Part shown: positions 24,758 to 38,639 of the stretch, piece after piece
Position numbering within the stretch: the first letter of the stretch is position 1
Layout of the letters: the number at the start of each line of letters is the position of its first letter
Origin: Xiphias gladius
Taxonomy: Eukaryota; Chordata; Actinopteri; Istiophoriformes; Xiphiidae
Assembly (NCBI RefSeq): GCF_016859285.1
Contig: NC_053417.1
Location: 20,848,206-20,912,205 of the forward strand
Reading direction: 5' to 3'
Length of the DNA stretch: 64,000 nt
Program-made: the position numbers and the translations under genes
The notes under the pieces: model-generated
What the model was told of the DNA's origin: nothing
Database searches by the model: none
Seen by the model: the letters and a program-made list of their open reading frames with translations, nothing else

Positions 24758-27700
24758 ATACTAGCTGTGGCTACCTCTTTTAGATAACAATGGAGACTCA
24801 ATATCAAATTGCATCAGTGATTATATAGATGATTGTATCAGTTAAATTGATTATATGTCAATCGGAAGCAGAAAATGTGAGGTGTCAGTGTCATTTGTTA
24901 AACACTGCTGTAGAATTAAAAATAAAAAATAAAAATTTCCACTGCCACAGTGAGCAATGAGTATTGGCTATCCTCAGCCACCTAATTCCATTTCACACAC
25001 AGATCAGTTGTATCAGTGGCAGCTCATCCTCATTTAAAACCATTAATGACTTTCCTACAGAGAATTCAGCACAGTGGGTGTGATTATTTGTCCTTTTGTG
25101 TGTGTGTGTGTGTGTCAGTGTCCAATTTATTTGCTCACATATCAGTTTGAAGTAAGTGTTTAATTATTGTGTTGTTTGAGCCGCACTACGGCGTGCTCTG
25201 TCAACATTTGTAGTGGAATGAAAGATGAAAGATTTAGCATATAAAATTCTCATATTGGTATTGGCCTCTTCTTTGGTATCCATTCAGAAAGATCCTAATT
25301 GTTATTCATCATTGCTTACCTCCATCTCATACTCAGATCAGTCGTGGCAGGAGTAGAGAGGATGGGGAGGTGGGGAGTTGGAGGTGGGTGGGTAATGATG
25401 GCACACAAGATACAGCTGGGCAAACATAGGAGGCACATTGTGTGAGCCAACTAGTGTGTCACCGCCTCCCAGCGGCGACATCTGAATCTGCATGAATGAT
25501 GCATCTTCCATCAACCCTCAGCTCATTCTGAGCTTCTTCTGACTCTGCATGCGTCTTTGAATTATAGGATGATTTTAGAGGAGGTGTGGAGTAGTTTTCA
25601 TTGCCGGAGGAAACGGTAGAGCACTTGCGTCAGACTCGGGCACATATTCATCAAACTTCTAAGAACTACACATGAAAATGATCTTGAGAGACTATTTAGG
25701 AACAAAACAGTTTCTTCGCTGAGTCACATCACGTCTCCTCCTTTTTTGTCAGGGCTCTGGAGTCATGCCATGACAGTAAAGATTAAGACACATTTAATCA
25801 AGCAACTTACTCCTACTTACAGCAAAGTGAAGATGGAAACTTTACGAGCAACTTTCAAATGATCACATCATTAAGTACATGTGGGACAAGAATTGTTTCA
25901 AAGGATTTAGCTACATCTGACGAATTGTTATTCTTTTAAAAAAAAAATACTTTTATTTTATTCTGCAAAAGCATTTGATTTCATGCTTTATTTCATATGT
26001 GTGAAATGCTTAATATCTTTATTTCTAATTGTCAAAAATGTGAAATTAACTACACTATAAATTATATATGGTGGAAAGAATAGAAAACGTGAATGAAATA
26101 GAAAAAAAAAAAAAAACGGCATAGGAAATAAATTCCACTGCTGGTAGACAGAGCGCATCAAAGAAAATATATAATAAGGAGAACTGAGCACCGCACTGAC
26201 AAGTGCAGACAATGGAGATGTTTGTTTAAATCTAATTAAATTAATATTCATCAAGGCCAATAATATTTTGTTCAAGCCAAAGCATGTTTCAGTGGGTGTT
26301 TCTGTATTACAGTCCTTCAGGATCTACTCTCTACATAATTGAAGAAACCAATGGAGCTCCCTCAAATTTAAGAGTGTTTCAAGTCATGAGAAGTTTAAGA
26401 AATAGCTTTTGTTCTTAGGTTTGTGAATAGGAGTAAAAGTCAAGGATTTTTACTTTTATTTTTCGCTTAAGCCCAACATTTTACTCTGTACATTTGGAGT
26501 TTGATAAATACAGTTTCTGGGCTGTATGCAGTACACGTTCAAAGTCATCAGTTACATATCGCACAATAAAGAGATCAGACAGGGATTTTGTTTTTAATTT
26601 GAAGATTTGGTTCAAAGCTTTCAATGCACGCTTTCTTATAGTCATCAGTTGCTAAATGGAACAAACGATTTAAAGATTGACCCATTATCTGTGTCACACA
26701 AGATGTCTCTTGGCAAGAGTGCGAGCCTCATCTCGAGACATATGCTGTATACGAATATAGTAAATGGGGAAAAATAAGCACCCACACAAAAAAAAGGTAA
26801 AGTGACACCCAGCACATGGGAAATGGTATTTATTCACTTTTACAGGGAAACAATAAATAACAAGAGACCTAAGGTGAGTAACAGGAAGCATGTCACTTTA
26901 CAGCAGACCACATTTTTATATTTAAGATTAATTTGCAGTAATCCTCAGAAGACTATAATTATCTCTCCACAGACTACTAGAACTAGCTCCCATTTTTATG
27001 AGTCTCCATTTGATTATCCCTTTCAAGATCATTTTAGCAGAAGATGTAGCACTTTACTTTGATCAACATCCTTGAGCAGGAAAAAAAAAGTCTGCACAAA
27101 ACCCAAAAATGTTTGGGCAGATAATAAAATGGCTACATAAGGAATGGAATGAAAGGATTCTTCTGTCCCCAGGGGGACTTTTCTTGGGTTTATGTTACAC
27201 TAATGCATCACCTCCCTCTCTTTTGGTCCACTTCAACCAGGGTGAATTCTAACTTTTGGATCCAGTGGAAAATGTTGCAGTGATAATACAATGTACAGTG
27301 TGCACACATACGAAAATTAGCACCAGGATTATACTCTATATACTATATTTTTTAACCCAAACCTCTTATCCAAGAGCATCCAAATGAGACTAGCATATGA
27401 AGTGGGAATCCACAGTGCACAATCCCATGTAATTTGTAACTGTTTTAGCCTCTGTGTTATTGAAAGTCCAGACATCTTTGCTGTAATCCATCAATCCAAA
27501 GCAAATTCTGTCCTGGGTTTGTGCCAATATGTTCTTTGTACCACTCAGGCAGTGTGTTTAACCAGTTCCCGGAAAATTAATATTTCAATCGATGTATTCA
27601 GAATGAACAATGTAGCATAATTTGTATTAGAGATGATAGCTACAAATGTTGTTTTGATAGATATTCATTGTCTAACGAAATTATGGCAATGAGGCCAGTC

Positions 27701-28475
27701 AATCAGAAAAGCGTCTGTTGATAATATAAGCACTCAGTACAGCAGCGTGCTCAGAGCATCCAAAACCTGAGTTAAATTTGTGTTTCCCTTTAACTCTGGT
27801 TGAAACAGTGATACTTGATACTAAGGGCCAATAAGATGACATTTCAGATTCAATCACTGTATCTCAGAGTATCAGTAATAGTGTAAAAAAGGATCAATAC
27901 CCAAAATAGCGGATCTGTCCCACGTTTGATCACATTCTGGGCACACGAACACCCTCTGTTTCTCCCTCTGCTGCTGTTAAATGTTAAATGTGGGCAAGCA
28001 CGGAGTGATCGCCTCTTTAGTTGTGAGCGTTCACATTGTAAAAATTTGTTATTTGCCATTAAAAATGTCTTATGTTTACATGCACATATACTAAATGGTG
28101 TAATTAAGAGAGAACTGCGAAAAGAACTGTTTAATGTTTGGCAAATCACTCAGTGATGATGAAAATCTATTCAGAAGTGGCCTGTAACAATGCATTCACC
28201 TCACCTCATAGAATATGATATGACAGTATTTTAGCCAATTTGGATTTATAAAAAAATACCAGAATAAGTACTGACGTTAGAGATTCTGGTCCTGGTATTA
28301 GATCGTAAATAATTTTACGATTTGCCCACAACAGCTTTCTGCTTTCACCTGCATACAACCATCACTGCGGACAGTTAGATTCATTTCTCTCTTTGATCTT
28401 TATCGAGGGTCTGAGGATAGAGGTGTCATATGCTGTGCAGACTGTAAAGCCCCTTGAGGTGAATTTGTGATTTTT

Positions 28476-28477
<2 letters not shown>

Positions 28478-28512
<35 letters not shown>
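28478..28512. repeat. (TA)n microsatellite
   Basis: An uninterrupted TA tract of about 35 bp. Confidence 0.95.
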
Positions 28513-28518
<6 letters not shown>

Positions 28519-29699
28519 GGCTTGACTTACATGTGTTTTATTGTGCATTTGTGAACTAGTTTATCAATGATGTGGACTGGAGCTAGAGAGGCCCCTGACA
28601 CCACAACGTGCCAGGTTTAAAAAAAAAAATTTTTAAAAGACACAGTGTTATTATTTTGACTTTTTCCAGGGAATGATGCTGTGATACGTTTCGTGTCTAA
28701 ATTAAATCAAAGTAGACTTTTACAGATGAACGTGTTTTACAGCTCACTGCTTCCACGTGGACATATACTGCCTCCTAGTGGCTGAATCTTTCCAATGACT
28801 CTAGGTGACTTTCCTCAAATATCCCCAAAGCATTCTCCCCTGCAGAGGGCCCCCTTGTCAAAGTTATCGCATCTTAATTCACCTCCTTGTTCTCCGTCTC
28901 ATGAGATCATACAGAACGATGAAAATCCACTATATTTGAAAGTGTAAGAGCGACAAGGTGTACGAATCTGACTTGTTGCACAGAATAAAGAAAGGTTCAT
29001 ATTGAGAGCTTGTGATGTGACAGTGTAAGGAAGCGCGTAAACATCCCTATTTCTACCCCCAAGCAGCCAGAGCAGATGGCATTTCATAACCAATCACCAT
29101 TTCAGATTCTATTGCCCAATCAGTTTTACATTTATATGTAAAGTAGCCTACTATTCCAGCAGATCAACAGATGGCTCCAAATGTACGCTGGGGGACACTT
29201 ATATAAAGACTTTATGATTTTGTTCCTCATTCCAATCCAAAAACAGATTTTAAAAATAGCAAAAGGAGGCTATGTGCAGATGTTAAGACACATGATGAGA
29301 TGCTATCTCATGACAGTTGAGAATGTGTGGTGTATAATGACTTGAAAAAATTGGCTACTGCACTTGGAACAGAGGTATTTTTCTTTTTGTTTTTTATGGC
29401 CATTTTATTATTTACTTCATATCTCAAAGAGAAAGGGATACTTTGGAGAGTTAGAAACTCAGACCAAAGTGTACACCTCAGTCGAGCCAAGGACACACTT
29501 TTATCTATATCTATACACACACATTCACACACACTCCTATATAGATACCCACATACATGCATACATACAACTACAAACAGTAGTATATTCTTTAACTGTG
29601 CATCATATTTTAATAAGGTAATCATGTTTTTCATAAAATATAATCTATACAATAAATAACTACATTTCAAATATTTTACTATTCTACTACCATTTCAAA

Positions 29700-29842
29700 T
29701 TAATGAAATAAAGCATAAACAACAACATTTGCTCCTGAACTGTAATGAAGTAGAAGTATCAAGTAGCATGAAATGGTAGGTACTTGTACTGCACCTTAAG
29801 AACAATACTTGAGTACATGTACTTAGTTCCATCCTGCCACTG
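29700..29842. mobile_element. Tol2-like MITE, right-end fragment
   Basis: 'gaagtagaagtatcaagtag' is followed by 'acttgagtacatgtacttag' and ends 'ccatcctgccactg', whose reverse complement starts CAGTGGCAGGATGG. This is the same terminal pattern as at 19622. Only about 140 bp is recognisable. Confidence 0.55.
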
Positions 29843-30660
29843 GTATTTTCCCAGTAAGCATTGATTTGATGACTTGCAGATCAATAAATGTCAAACTAAA
29901 CGTTAAATTTGATGAAAATTGATTTTTTTTCTCTAGTTTACATATAACTAATGTTTAAACAGCATTTTAATGACTAAAACAACCTTCCTTTTTCAATCAA
30001 AATTTTTTGGGTTCAAAAACCCCTCAGTCTTTCAACCTAAAAATAACCAAATGAATGCTCACTGGGTTTATCATGTATTAGAAGTCAATTAGTCACCATA
30101 ATTCCTGTTATCACTGCTAGTAGCAGTATAATTTACCCCATTCTGACACCACTCCTGTGGCATAATACTTGCAGCAGAAATGGAAGGAAGTAGAGTTAAT
30201 GCCCTTGAGTCCTAATTTTTTTTTTTTTTTTTTTTAAATCTAAAAGAAGTTGTTCTTGTGGATTAAAACAGAACAGAGGAAGACGCATGAACACAAAAGC
30301 TTAACAACCTCACGGATATGTATGTTTATCTCTTAAATCATTTAATAAACAAACTGATTAAAATAAATACACATTTTATGGTCCTTTCCTTTGGTTTAAT
30401 AAAACAATACTGTAAGAGGCTCACATCGAATCTGACTACAAACCAAGTCTAAAAAGGAAACACCTCCTCCCGGGCTGGAAAACAAACTTTTCCAAGACTG
30501 TGGGAAGTTCACTCGTAACCTGCTACATGTCTGTTGTGTGCTACATCCATTAACCTTGAAATCAGTCATTTAACAAAGCATAATCTCTTTATAGTGCATC
30601 AGTGCTGAATGATGCACAGAAAAAGTTATTCTGACCCCCTCATGATAAGTAATGAAAGGA

Positions 30661-30666
30661 TTTATT
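30661..30666 (-). terminator. kcnk15: candidate poly(A) signal of the channel gene
   Basis: TTTATT on the plus strand reads AATAAA on the minus strand, about 530 bp beyond the stop codon at 31197-31199. I saw no nearer canonical AATAAA on that strand. Transcript data would be needed to confirm it. Confidence 0.35.
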
Positions 30667-31196
30667 AAATTCACTGAGCTAAGAAGCGACATCTCTCATG
30701 TGCTTGGTCAAAGTTCTTTAAGGCTTTTTTTAAAGTATAAAAGTATAATGACATCCTCTAGCTCTGGCGTGAAAAATTTAGGGTTTGGCCTGAAGCTGGA
30801 GCAGAGTCCACTTAATGTAAATTGACATACCTTCACTGAACAGTTAGTCATTAATAAGCACTATATCCAAAATACTTCTGTTAAAACTGTAGATTAAAAG
30901 CCCAACCCTTTACATCTTTACATAGCACTCGTGCATTCACATTGTGTGCTATACATTCTCTTTAGCATGCACGGCACTTTGGCTTACATGCGAGGAAAAA
31001 CAGCAAAATCACCGACATAAATAAATGACAAGGTAAAAGAGGAAAAGAAATCTCATCTTTGCTCAACAAATAAAATTATTTTCAATAGCCACAGCAGACA
31101 ACTTATTCGGTTAACAGAATCATTGTCCGACATGCACAAAAGAGGCGTAACACAAAATACAGTGTCATTAAAAATACAGTTTAAAGTCAGTGCTCT

Positions 31197-32990
<1,794 letters not shown>

Positions 32991-33117
32991 GTGTAATGGA
33001 ATATATGTAGGCTATATGACACATAGTAAGCTCTGCCACCAAGGTTCGGTCTCGTCACACCTGCGAGCAACAAGTGAGGTCCCGGCTCGACCCAGCAGGT
33101 ACCAAACTAACATGAGG

Positions 33118-33141
33118 AGGGTGGTGGTGGTGGTGGTGGTG
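33118..33141. repeat. (GGT)n short tandem repeat
   Basis: About eight GTG/GGT units. A similar GGT-rich tract lies at about 40967-40990. Confidence 0.85.
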
Positions 33142-34174
33142 AGGGGTTACCATGGACAGCAACCAGTGGGATTTGTACTGGCCGTGTAAGCTGCGCATCC
33201 TAGGTGGAGACATACAGAGGCCGAGAAACATGGAAAACCAGGGTTTAGGCAGCACAGGCACACTGCATCTCCCCTGGCATTAAGTGTGTTCTACAAGTTA
33301 AGTTTTGCATGTTTACAAGCACACCATCACAAGGCTTTCCTAAAATGTGTACGTTCCTCAGTGTTCCTTACAAAAGTAAAGTACTAAAAACATGATACAT
33401 CGATGGATTAATGAAAAGGTTTGTGCTGCTGAGATTAAAAAAGATAAAATAAAACCATGACGACTGAAATTAGAGTAAAACCTGTTGGCAAAGAAATCAA
33501 CTCAGGAATCCTGTTTGATCCAGGAACTAAGTAGTTATTACGACGGGTGAAGACAAAATTTAGTTGAAGTTTTTGAGACCTTGCAATGATGTCATCCCTG
33601 GTTAATTATAATCCCTTTACAATTATCTTTTTCTATCATCCATAATCTCTTCTATTATATTCAGTAGCACAATAAGTATTTAATTGCTGATTAAATAACA
33701 CTGCTTTACAAAAACAAAAAAAAATTATGTGAACTGTGGAAATTTTAAATCAAGTAGCAGGAACAAAATAAGGAAAACAAATGGACTAATAAAAATAGGT
33801 CAACTAATATACCAACCTAATATACATATGAATACACAAATATACATGAAAATTTGTACACACACGCATATACACACACATGATAGCGAGTTGAAATTAA
33901 ATGATCGGAAAGCCAATCCAAAAAAGAGAAGAACACACGTCTCAAAAGAAGAGGGATTTTCTTACAGTGTCCTAACAGCAGGAGACGCACATTTACTGCT
34001 AGTTTCTTTGGCTTGACGACTTCAGTCTCATTCAGTTTGAAAACACGATCATTTCATTTTCACGGATATTCAGAACGTCTGTCACATTAGAGAACTGGTT
34101 CATGCGTGTACAGTGGCCAAATAAACCACATCACTGCACTAGATGCTTCTGGAAACCTACTGTAGGTGATGCTG

Positions 34175-34188
34175 GTTGCCATGGTTAC
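34175..34188 (-). promoter_or_regulatory. RFX-type X-box motif
   Basis: Read on the minus strand, the site is GTAACC-AT-GGCAAC. Both half-sites satisfy the X-box consensus GTNRCC(N0-3)RGYAAC. It lies about 1.5 kb upstream of the kcnk15 start codon. RFX factors are known to bind such sites; whether this one is used is inference. Confidence 0.4.
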
Positions 34189-35666
34189 TCATACCAGAAG
34201 CACAGTCTCGGACTGTCAGTGAGGTTGAAGCTAATACGTTAAGCGTAATGATCCAGGCCCTCGTTCAGTGAATCATGATGTCACTGCATCGCAACACGCA
34301 AACAAGTATTATCGTCCAGGCTGGATTTTTCTGGTCAAACATGTAAAAGAAAGAATAGAAATTTCCCAGAGCTGTATCAAATACTAACTGAATAAAAAGC
34401 ATCCTCCTTATGTCACAGTGGGTATTAGGAGCACCAGCAGGGTATTTCGGGTGGATTACTGTGAGTTCTTTTGTTCCTCTCAAACAGAGCAACCTCTCTC
34501 AGTGGCCCCTGTTTTTGTGTTAAGTGGCTAAATCAGCACACTTATAGCCCTGTTGTGATTCAAACCAGCGCTCCATAAATCAATTACATCCCAGCTGATA
34601 AGAGAGGAACCTGAAGCCCTAATAGCCACCCATCAATCCACACAGCTTGTATTCACATCCTTTTCGAAGCCCAAGGACCTGGAACACAGTGAGGAGGCCC
34701 ATCAATCACCAATCGGGCCTGGGCTTAAGGATAAGTATTTTGACTCCAAGAGAGGATTCATTGATTTAGTTTCGCTCCCTGTCCTCTAATCTCAGGTACA
34801 TTTCATTATCACACACACATATTACCATGTAATTTACAAGGAACAATGAAAACAAATGAAGTTAAATATGGAAATGCCATCCTTTGTCCACTCCAGCTCA
34901 TAATGCCTCTTCTTTCCACTAAATATTCACTCTTAAATTCTTGCAATAAAAGAGGCCTGCTGTTACATTATCTTCGTGAGGGTTGCTGAATGACAGCTGG
35001 ATGGCTACAAATTTCTCCAAAAAAAAGGAATGCTTTTGCTAAAGATACAGTAATATAAAAATGTTTTTTTAACTCATAAAATCAAAAAAGGACCTCCTCA
35101 GTGGGCATGGTGATGCTGAGAATATGCAGATGGTAGAACCATTTTAAAGATTCACATGGCATCATGCAGAGAGAAGAGGACCTTGGTGCCTGAAGACATT
35201 TCTCTACTAAATAAAACCCATCTGCCAATTCTGCAACAACAAAAATGCAAATCTGGCAAAATCCTAGAGGATGGCTTGTAAAAATTAAGCTTCTCTGTAA
35301 AAGCCAAACTTTTAGAATGGAAAGAGGGTCTTTAGCAGGGAATAGCAGCTGTACTTTGACAAGGATTGGAGAAAATTACAGACAGGGACGATACAGGAGT
35401 GCGAGATTAGGAAGCAGCTTGATACAGAGAGAGGATCTGTGTGCAGACAAACCTGTTGTCAAAGAAGTCAGTGTACATACGCTGGGGGCCTGAAGACATC
35501 AAGATAAGGGTATGGACAGCTGTGAATTTAACTGCAAGGGCTTTTAATCAAGATAATGATCTGCTGGCTTCCTTTGACTCAAAGACATGATGATTTAGGA
35601 CATATAATGCATCAGAATTTGAATTTTGCAGTTTAGGGGAGAAATACACAAAAGAAAGAAGCATTT

Positions 35667-35687
35667 AAAAAAAAAAAAAAAAAAAAA
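35667..35687. repeat. poly(A) run
   Basis: An uninterrupted run of about 21 A in intergenic DNA. No retroposed body is recognisable upstream. Confidence 0.85.
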
Positions 35688-36956
35688 GCAACGGGATGAT
35701 AACAGGGATGAGGCGTCTTTGGTGTCATGTCACAGTGCCTTTATGTGCCAGCCGTAAAAAAGACGCAAAAAACACAAGCAACAGCCTCTCAAACCAAGCC
35801 TGATATAAAATGTGTAGGGAGAAAAAGGTATTACAATTTTTTTTATTTTTTAAAGAGAATGTGGGTACGTTTACTGTCCTTGAACATTGCTTTACACAAA
35901 TTTTTAATTAATAAAAGCTCCAGAACAGCCACTAAATGGTATTTGTTTCTGAGACATTGTTTTTTTCCCATGTCAAGAAAGAATTTTCAATCTGGACAGA
36001 CTGGACAAACCACACATAATTGTTTCCACCAACATGAACAGAGTCATGAGATCAGTCAGCACACCCAAATCATATTCACAGTCAGCTCAACAGTCGTAAT
36101 GGGTGTCCCCACCTTAAGCCAACATGGCTAAGAAGTCCTTAAAGTGCTCAGGAAGAAAAAAAATAGAAAAAAAATTCAATTCAATTCCATGACAACTGCA
36201 CAACTTCATATGCTCAATTCGTGGAAGATGGTGAGATTCAATGAAAAGCTCCACAACAACATGTACTTAATGGAGCTCGAGGGAGATTTTTTTTTTTTTG
36301 TGTCAAGGTCTATGGCCAAGTATGAACTTTTAAGTTCCAACTTTTGTAATGGTTTTTATAAGTCACAGAGAGGTCATATATGCAGAGAATCATAGTTATG
36401 GGTATTTTTGCATGCAAGTTTTTGCATGCAGCAGTGGGACCTCAGAGATGCAGCTATGCTACTATGGAATAGTAATCAAAAGACATCATTTTGCATTCAT
36501 GCCCAAATTTAAGCAAGTACTGTAGCTTGCAGAGTTAATGGCATGTCAGCTCAGTTCACACTGCAACTCTCAGACACACAGTAGGCTGTATGCTCTCTGG
36601 ATGTAGTCTCTTCAGAAATACTTGCGCTATAATAAGCGCAGCGAGAGAACACGACTAAAACGGTTTTACCTGTCAGAATAGAAAAGTAATGGCCTTTATC
36701 AAAAAAGGAGAACATACCAGGTAAGACAAGGCAATATTAGAAAAGCAAGAGTAATGATTATCCCCTCAGCTCTTTCACTTACTGACTGAATTATAGTTGG
36801 TGTTATAGTACAATACCCAGAGGCCCGTCTACTTTGTATATGGGGGGGGGACTAGATCCATCTGTAACCATTGATGGATAAGTGAATGGCCTTACCGGAC
36901 ACAGGCTCAGGGGCCAAAGGGGTGAGGGGGGCCCTGGTCTTTATCTGCAAAATATC

Positions 36957-36989
36957 AGACAGAGAGAGAGAGAGAGAGAGACACACACA
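36957..36989. repeat. (GA)n microsatellite passing into (CA)n
   Basis: About eleven GA units followed by a few CA units, adjoining the minisatellite to its right. Confidence 0.9.
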
Positions 36990-37772
36990 AAATGACTTAA
37001 ATACCATAAGAGATATCAAAGAAACACAAAGACCCTCAACAACTACAAAGAGATGCAAAAAGACTACAACCAGATACAAAACAACCAGATAGAGAAACTA
37101 CCACAGAGACACACAATGACTACAAAGATACACAAAATGATGCAAAACCACCACAAAGATAAGCAAAACATCTACAAAGACATAAGAAATGTCTTCAAAG
37201 AGATGCAGAAGTGTCACGGTCTAGCACTAGAAGGACTAAAATTGTATGACTCAAAGACATTGATGAAAAGTTCAAGACAGTGTACCTTTTATTAAGGCTC
37301 AGCAGACAAAAACAGGCTTGGATAAACAGGAATTGAAGTCAACGAGTGTCAGTGGTCGGCAACAGGCAGGCAGGAGAACCAGGCAAAAAAGGTGAAGGGG
37401 CAGACAAAAGGCAAAGTCCAAAAACAGTTAAGTAAGGCGGGACTGCCACCGCTAGGATGGTACAATAGCTAATCTGAGAGTGTAGGTGGGAATGGATGGG
37501 AATTAATTAGGAAATGAGGAACAGGTGAGTGGGTGGGCGGGGAGGAGTCGGGTGGCTGGAAAGCAGGAAGGGCTGGGGTTACTGCAGGGCTGGTGGGAGG
37601 GGCAGTGTCTGAAATGACTATGAGAGTTACTGATACTTGGCAAAGGCAGGCAGAGAATGAATTAATAACTGAGTGAAGTGTGACACACAATGACCACAAG
37701 GAGACACCCAATAAGTGCAAAGAGATGCAAAAAAACCACAGAGACGCAAAGCAACACCACCACAAAGAGATG
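36985..37772. repeat. degenerate A-rich minisatellite, interrupted
   Basis: Degenerate units built on 'acaaagagatgcaaaa' and 'gacacacaatgactac' fill 36985-37211 and resume at 37686-37772. Between them lies an unrelated segment of about 474 bp with short inverted ends, listed separately. The units are too diverged for an exact period by eye (roughly 15-20 bp subunits). Confidence 0.65.
37212..37685. mobile_element. probable DNA-transposon-like insertion inside the minisatellite
   Basis: It starts TGTCACGGT and ends with the reverse complement of TGTCACACT, a 6-9-bp inverted terminus. The interior is richer in G and C ('ggcaggcaggagaacc', 'gtgggcggggaggag') than the flanking array and resembles a dispersed teleost repeat. 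The array resumes on the right side. No target-site duplication is clear. It is non-coding. Confidence 0.45.
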
Positions 37773-38133
37773 TTGTGTCATAATCCGTCCAATGCCTTGA
37801 ACACATTGGTATTTGCAACATCTGAGAGTTCATCTTACCTCTTATGTCATTTTCGACTATTGTGATGACAAGTCGGCCAAACTCAACATAGAGCATTGTA
37901 GAAAATCCCTGAATGTTCCCCTTTATATTTTTTAATTCTTCGTCTGTAAAATAATGTTAGTGCGCATTCTCTTCTTATACTTTCTGTTCTTGCAATTCAC
38001 TTATTCACTTTTATTTTAGAAATTAATTGCTGTAAACAAATTACATCAACTTCATAAAGACTGATGGAAACTATAGGCCTTGCCAGGTTTTCTAGAAGTG
38101 ACAAAATTTTAAATGTACGGTATGCTTTAACTT

Positions 38134-38548
38134 CAGGGCTACAACTATAATAATGGATGAAATAATGTAATAATAAAAATAATGAAATAATAATGAAAAG
38201 TATTTTCATTATCATTATCTGCTGATTATTTTCACAATCAATCGATTTGCCAATAAAATATCAGAAAATAGTTAAAAATATCTGTTATAATGTCCCGTGT
38301 CCAAGGTGATGTCTTAAAATTCTTGTTTTGTCTGACTAGCAGTCCAAAACCCAAATATATTCAGTTTACTATTGTATATGACAAAGAAGAGCATCAAATC
38401 CTCATATTAGACAAGATGGAACCAGGGAATGTTTGCCATATTTGGTTAAAAAATGACTAAAACAATTATTAATTTTTCAGAATAGTTGCTGATTAATCTT
38501 CTGGTGATCAACTAATCGATTAATTATGGACTAATCATTGCAGCTCTA
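38134..38548. mobile_element. CAGGGCTGCAAC-family hAT-like MITE, full length
   Basis: It begins CAGGGCTACAAC and ends TTGCAGCTCTA, inverted termini of the same family as 21931-22259. The 8 bp before (TTTAACTT) and after (TTTAAGGT) agree at 6 of 8 positions, a decayed 8-bp duplication as expected for hAT elements. Length is about 415 bp with no coding capacity. Confidence 0.75.
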
Positions 38549-38639
38549 TTTAAGGTCTATGATCACTTAACAGCCAGTAAACAGAGTAGATGTCTGAAAG
38601 TGTGATTAAGTTCAAATTTAGTGTAGTTGCAATGTAAGG

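Larger units (their letters stand above)
24758..31196. other. gene-free stretch downstream of the channel gene's 3' end
   Basis: No coding exon is supported. It contains a short GT tract (25097-25115), a (TA)n tract (28478-28512), a poly-T run (about 30219-30236) and a MITE end (29700-29842). The last several hundred bases should include the 3' untranslated region of the minus-strand channel gene, whose stop codon is at 31197-31199. A near-match to a microRNA at 27222-27240 was rejected. Confidence 0.5.

Noticed and set aside
27222..27240. Near-match to mature miR-133 (18 of 19 bases, mismatch at position 9), interesting because MIR133A2 lies near OGFR on human chromosome 20.
   Set aside because: The known miR-133 arm has a complementary partner about 30-45 nt upstream, and none is present here on either side. 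The match also breaks just after base 19, and no miR-1 sequence was found nearby. Probably chance; a folding test of 27150-27300 and small-RNA reads would settle it.
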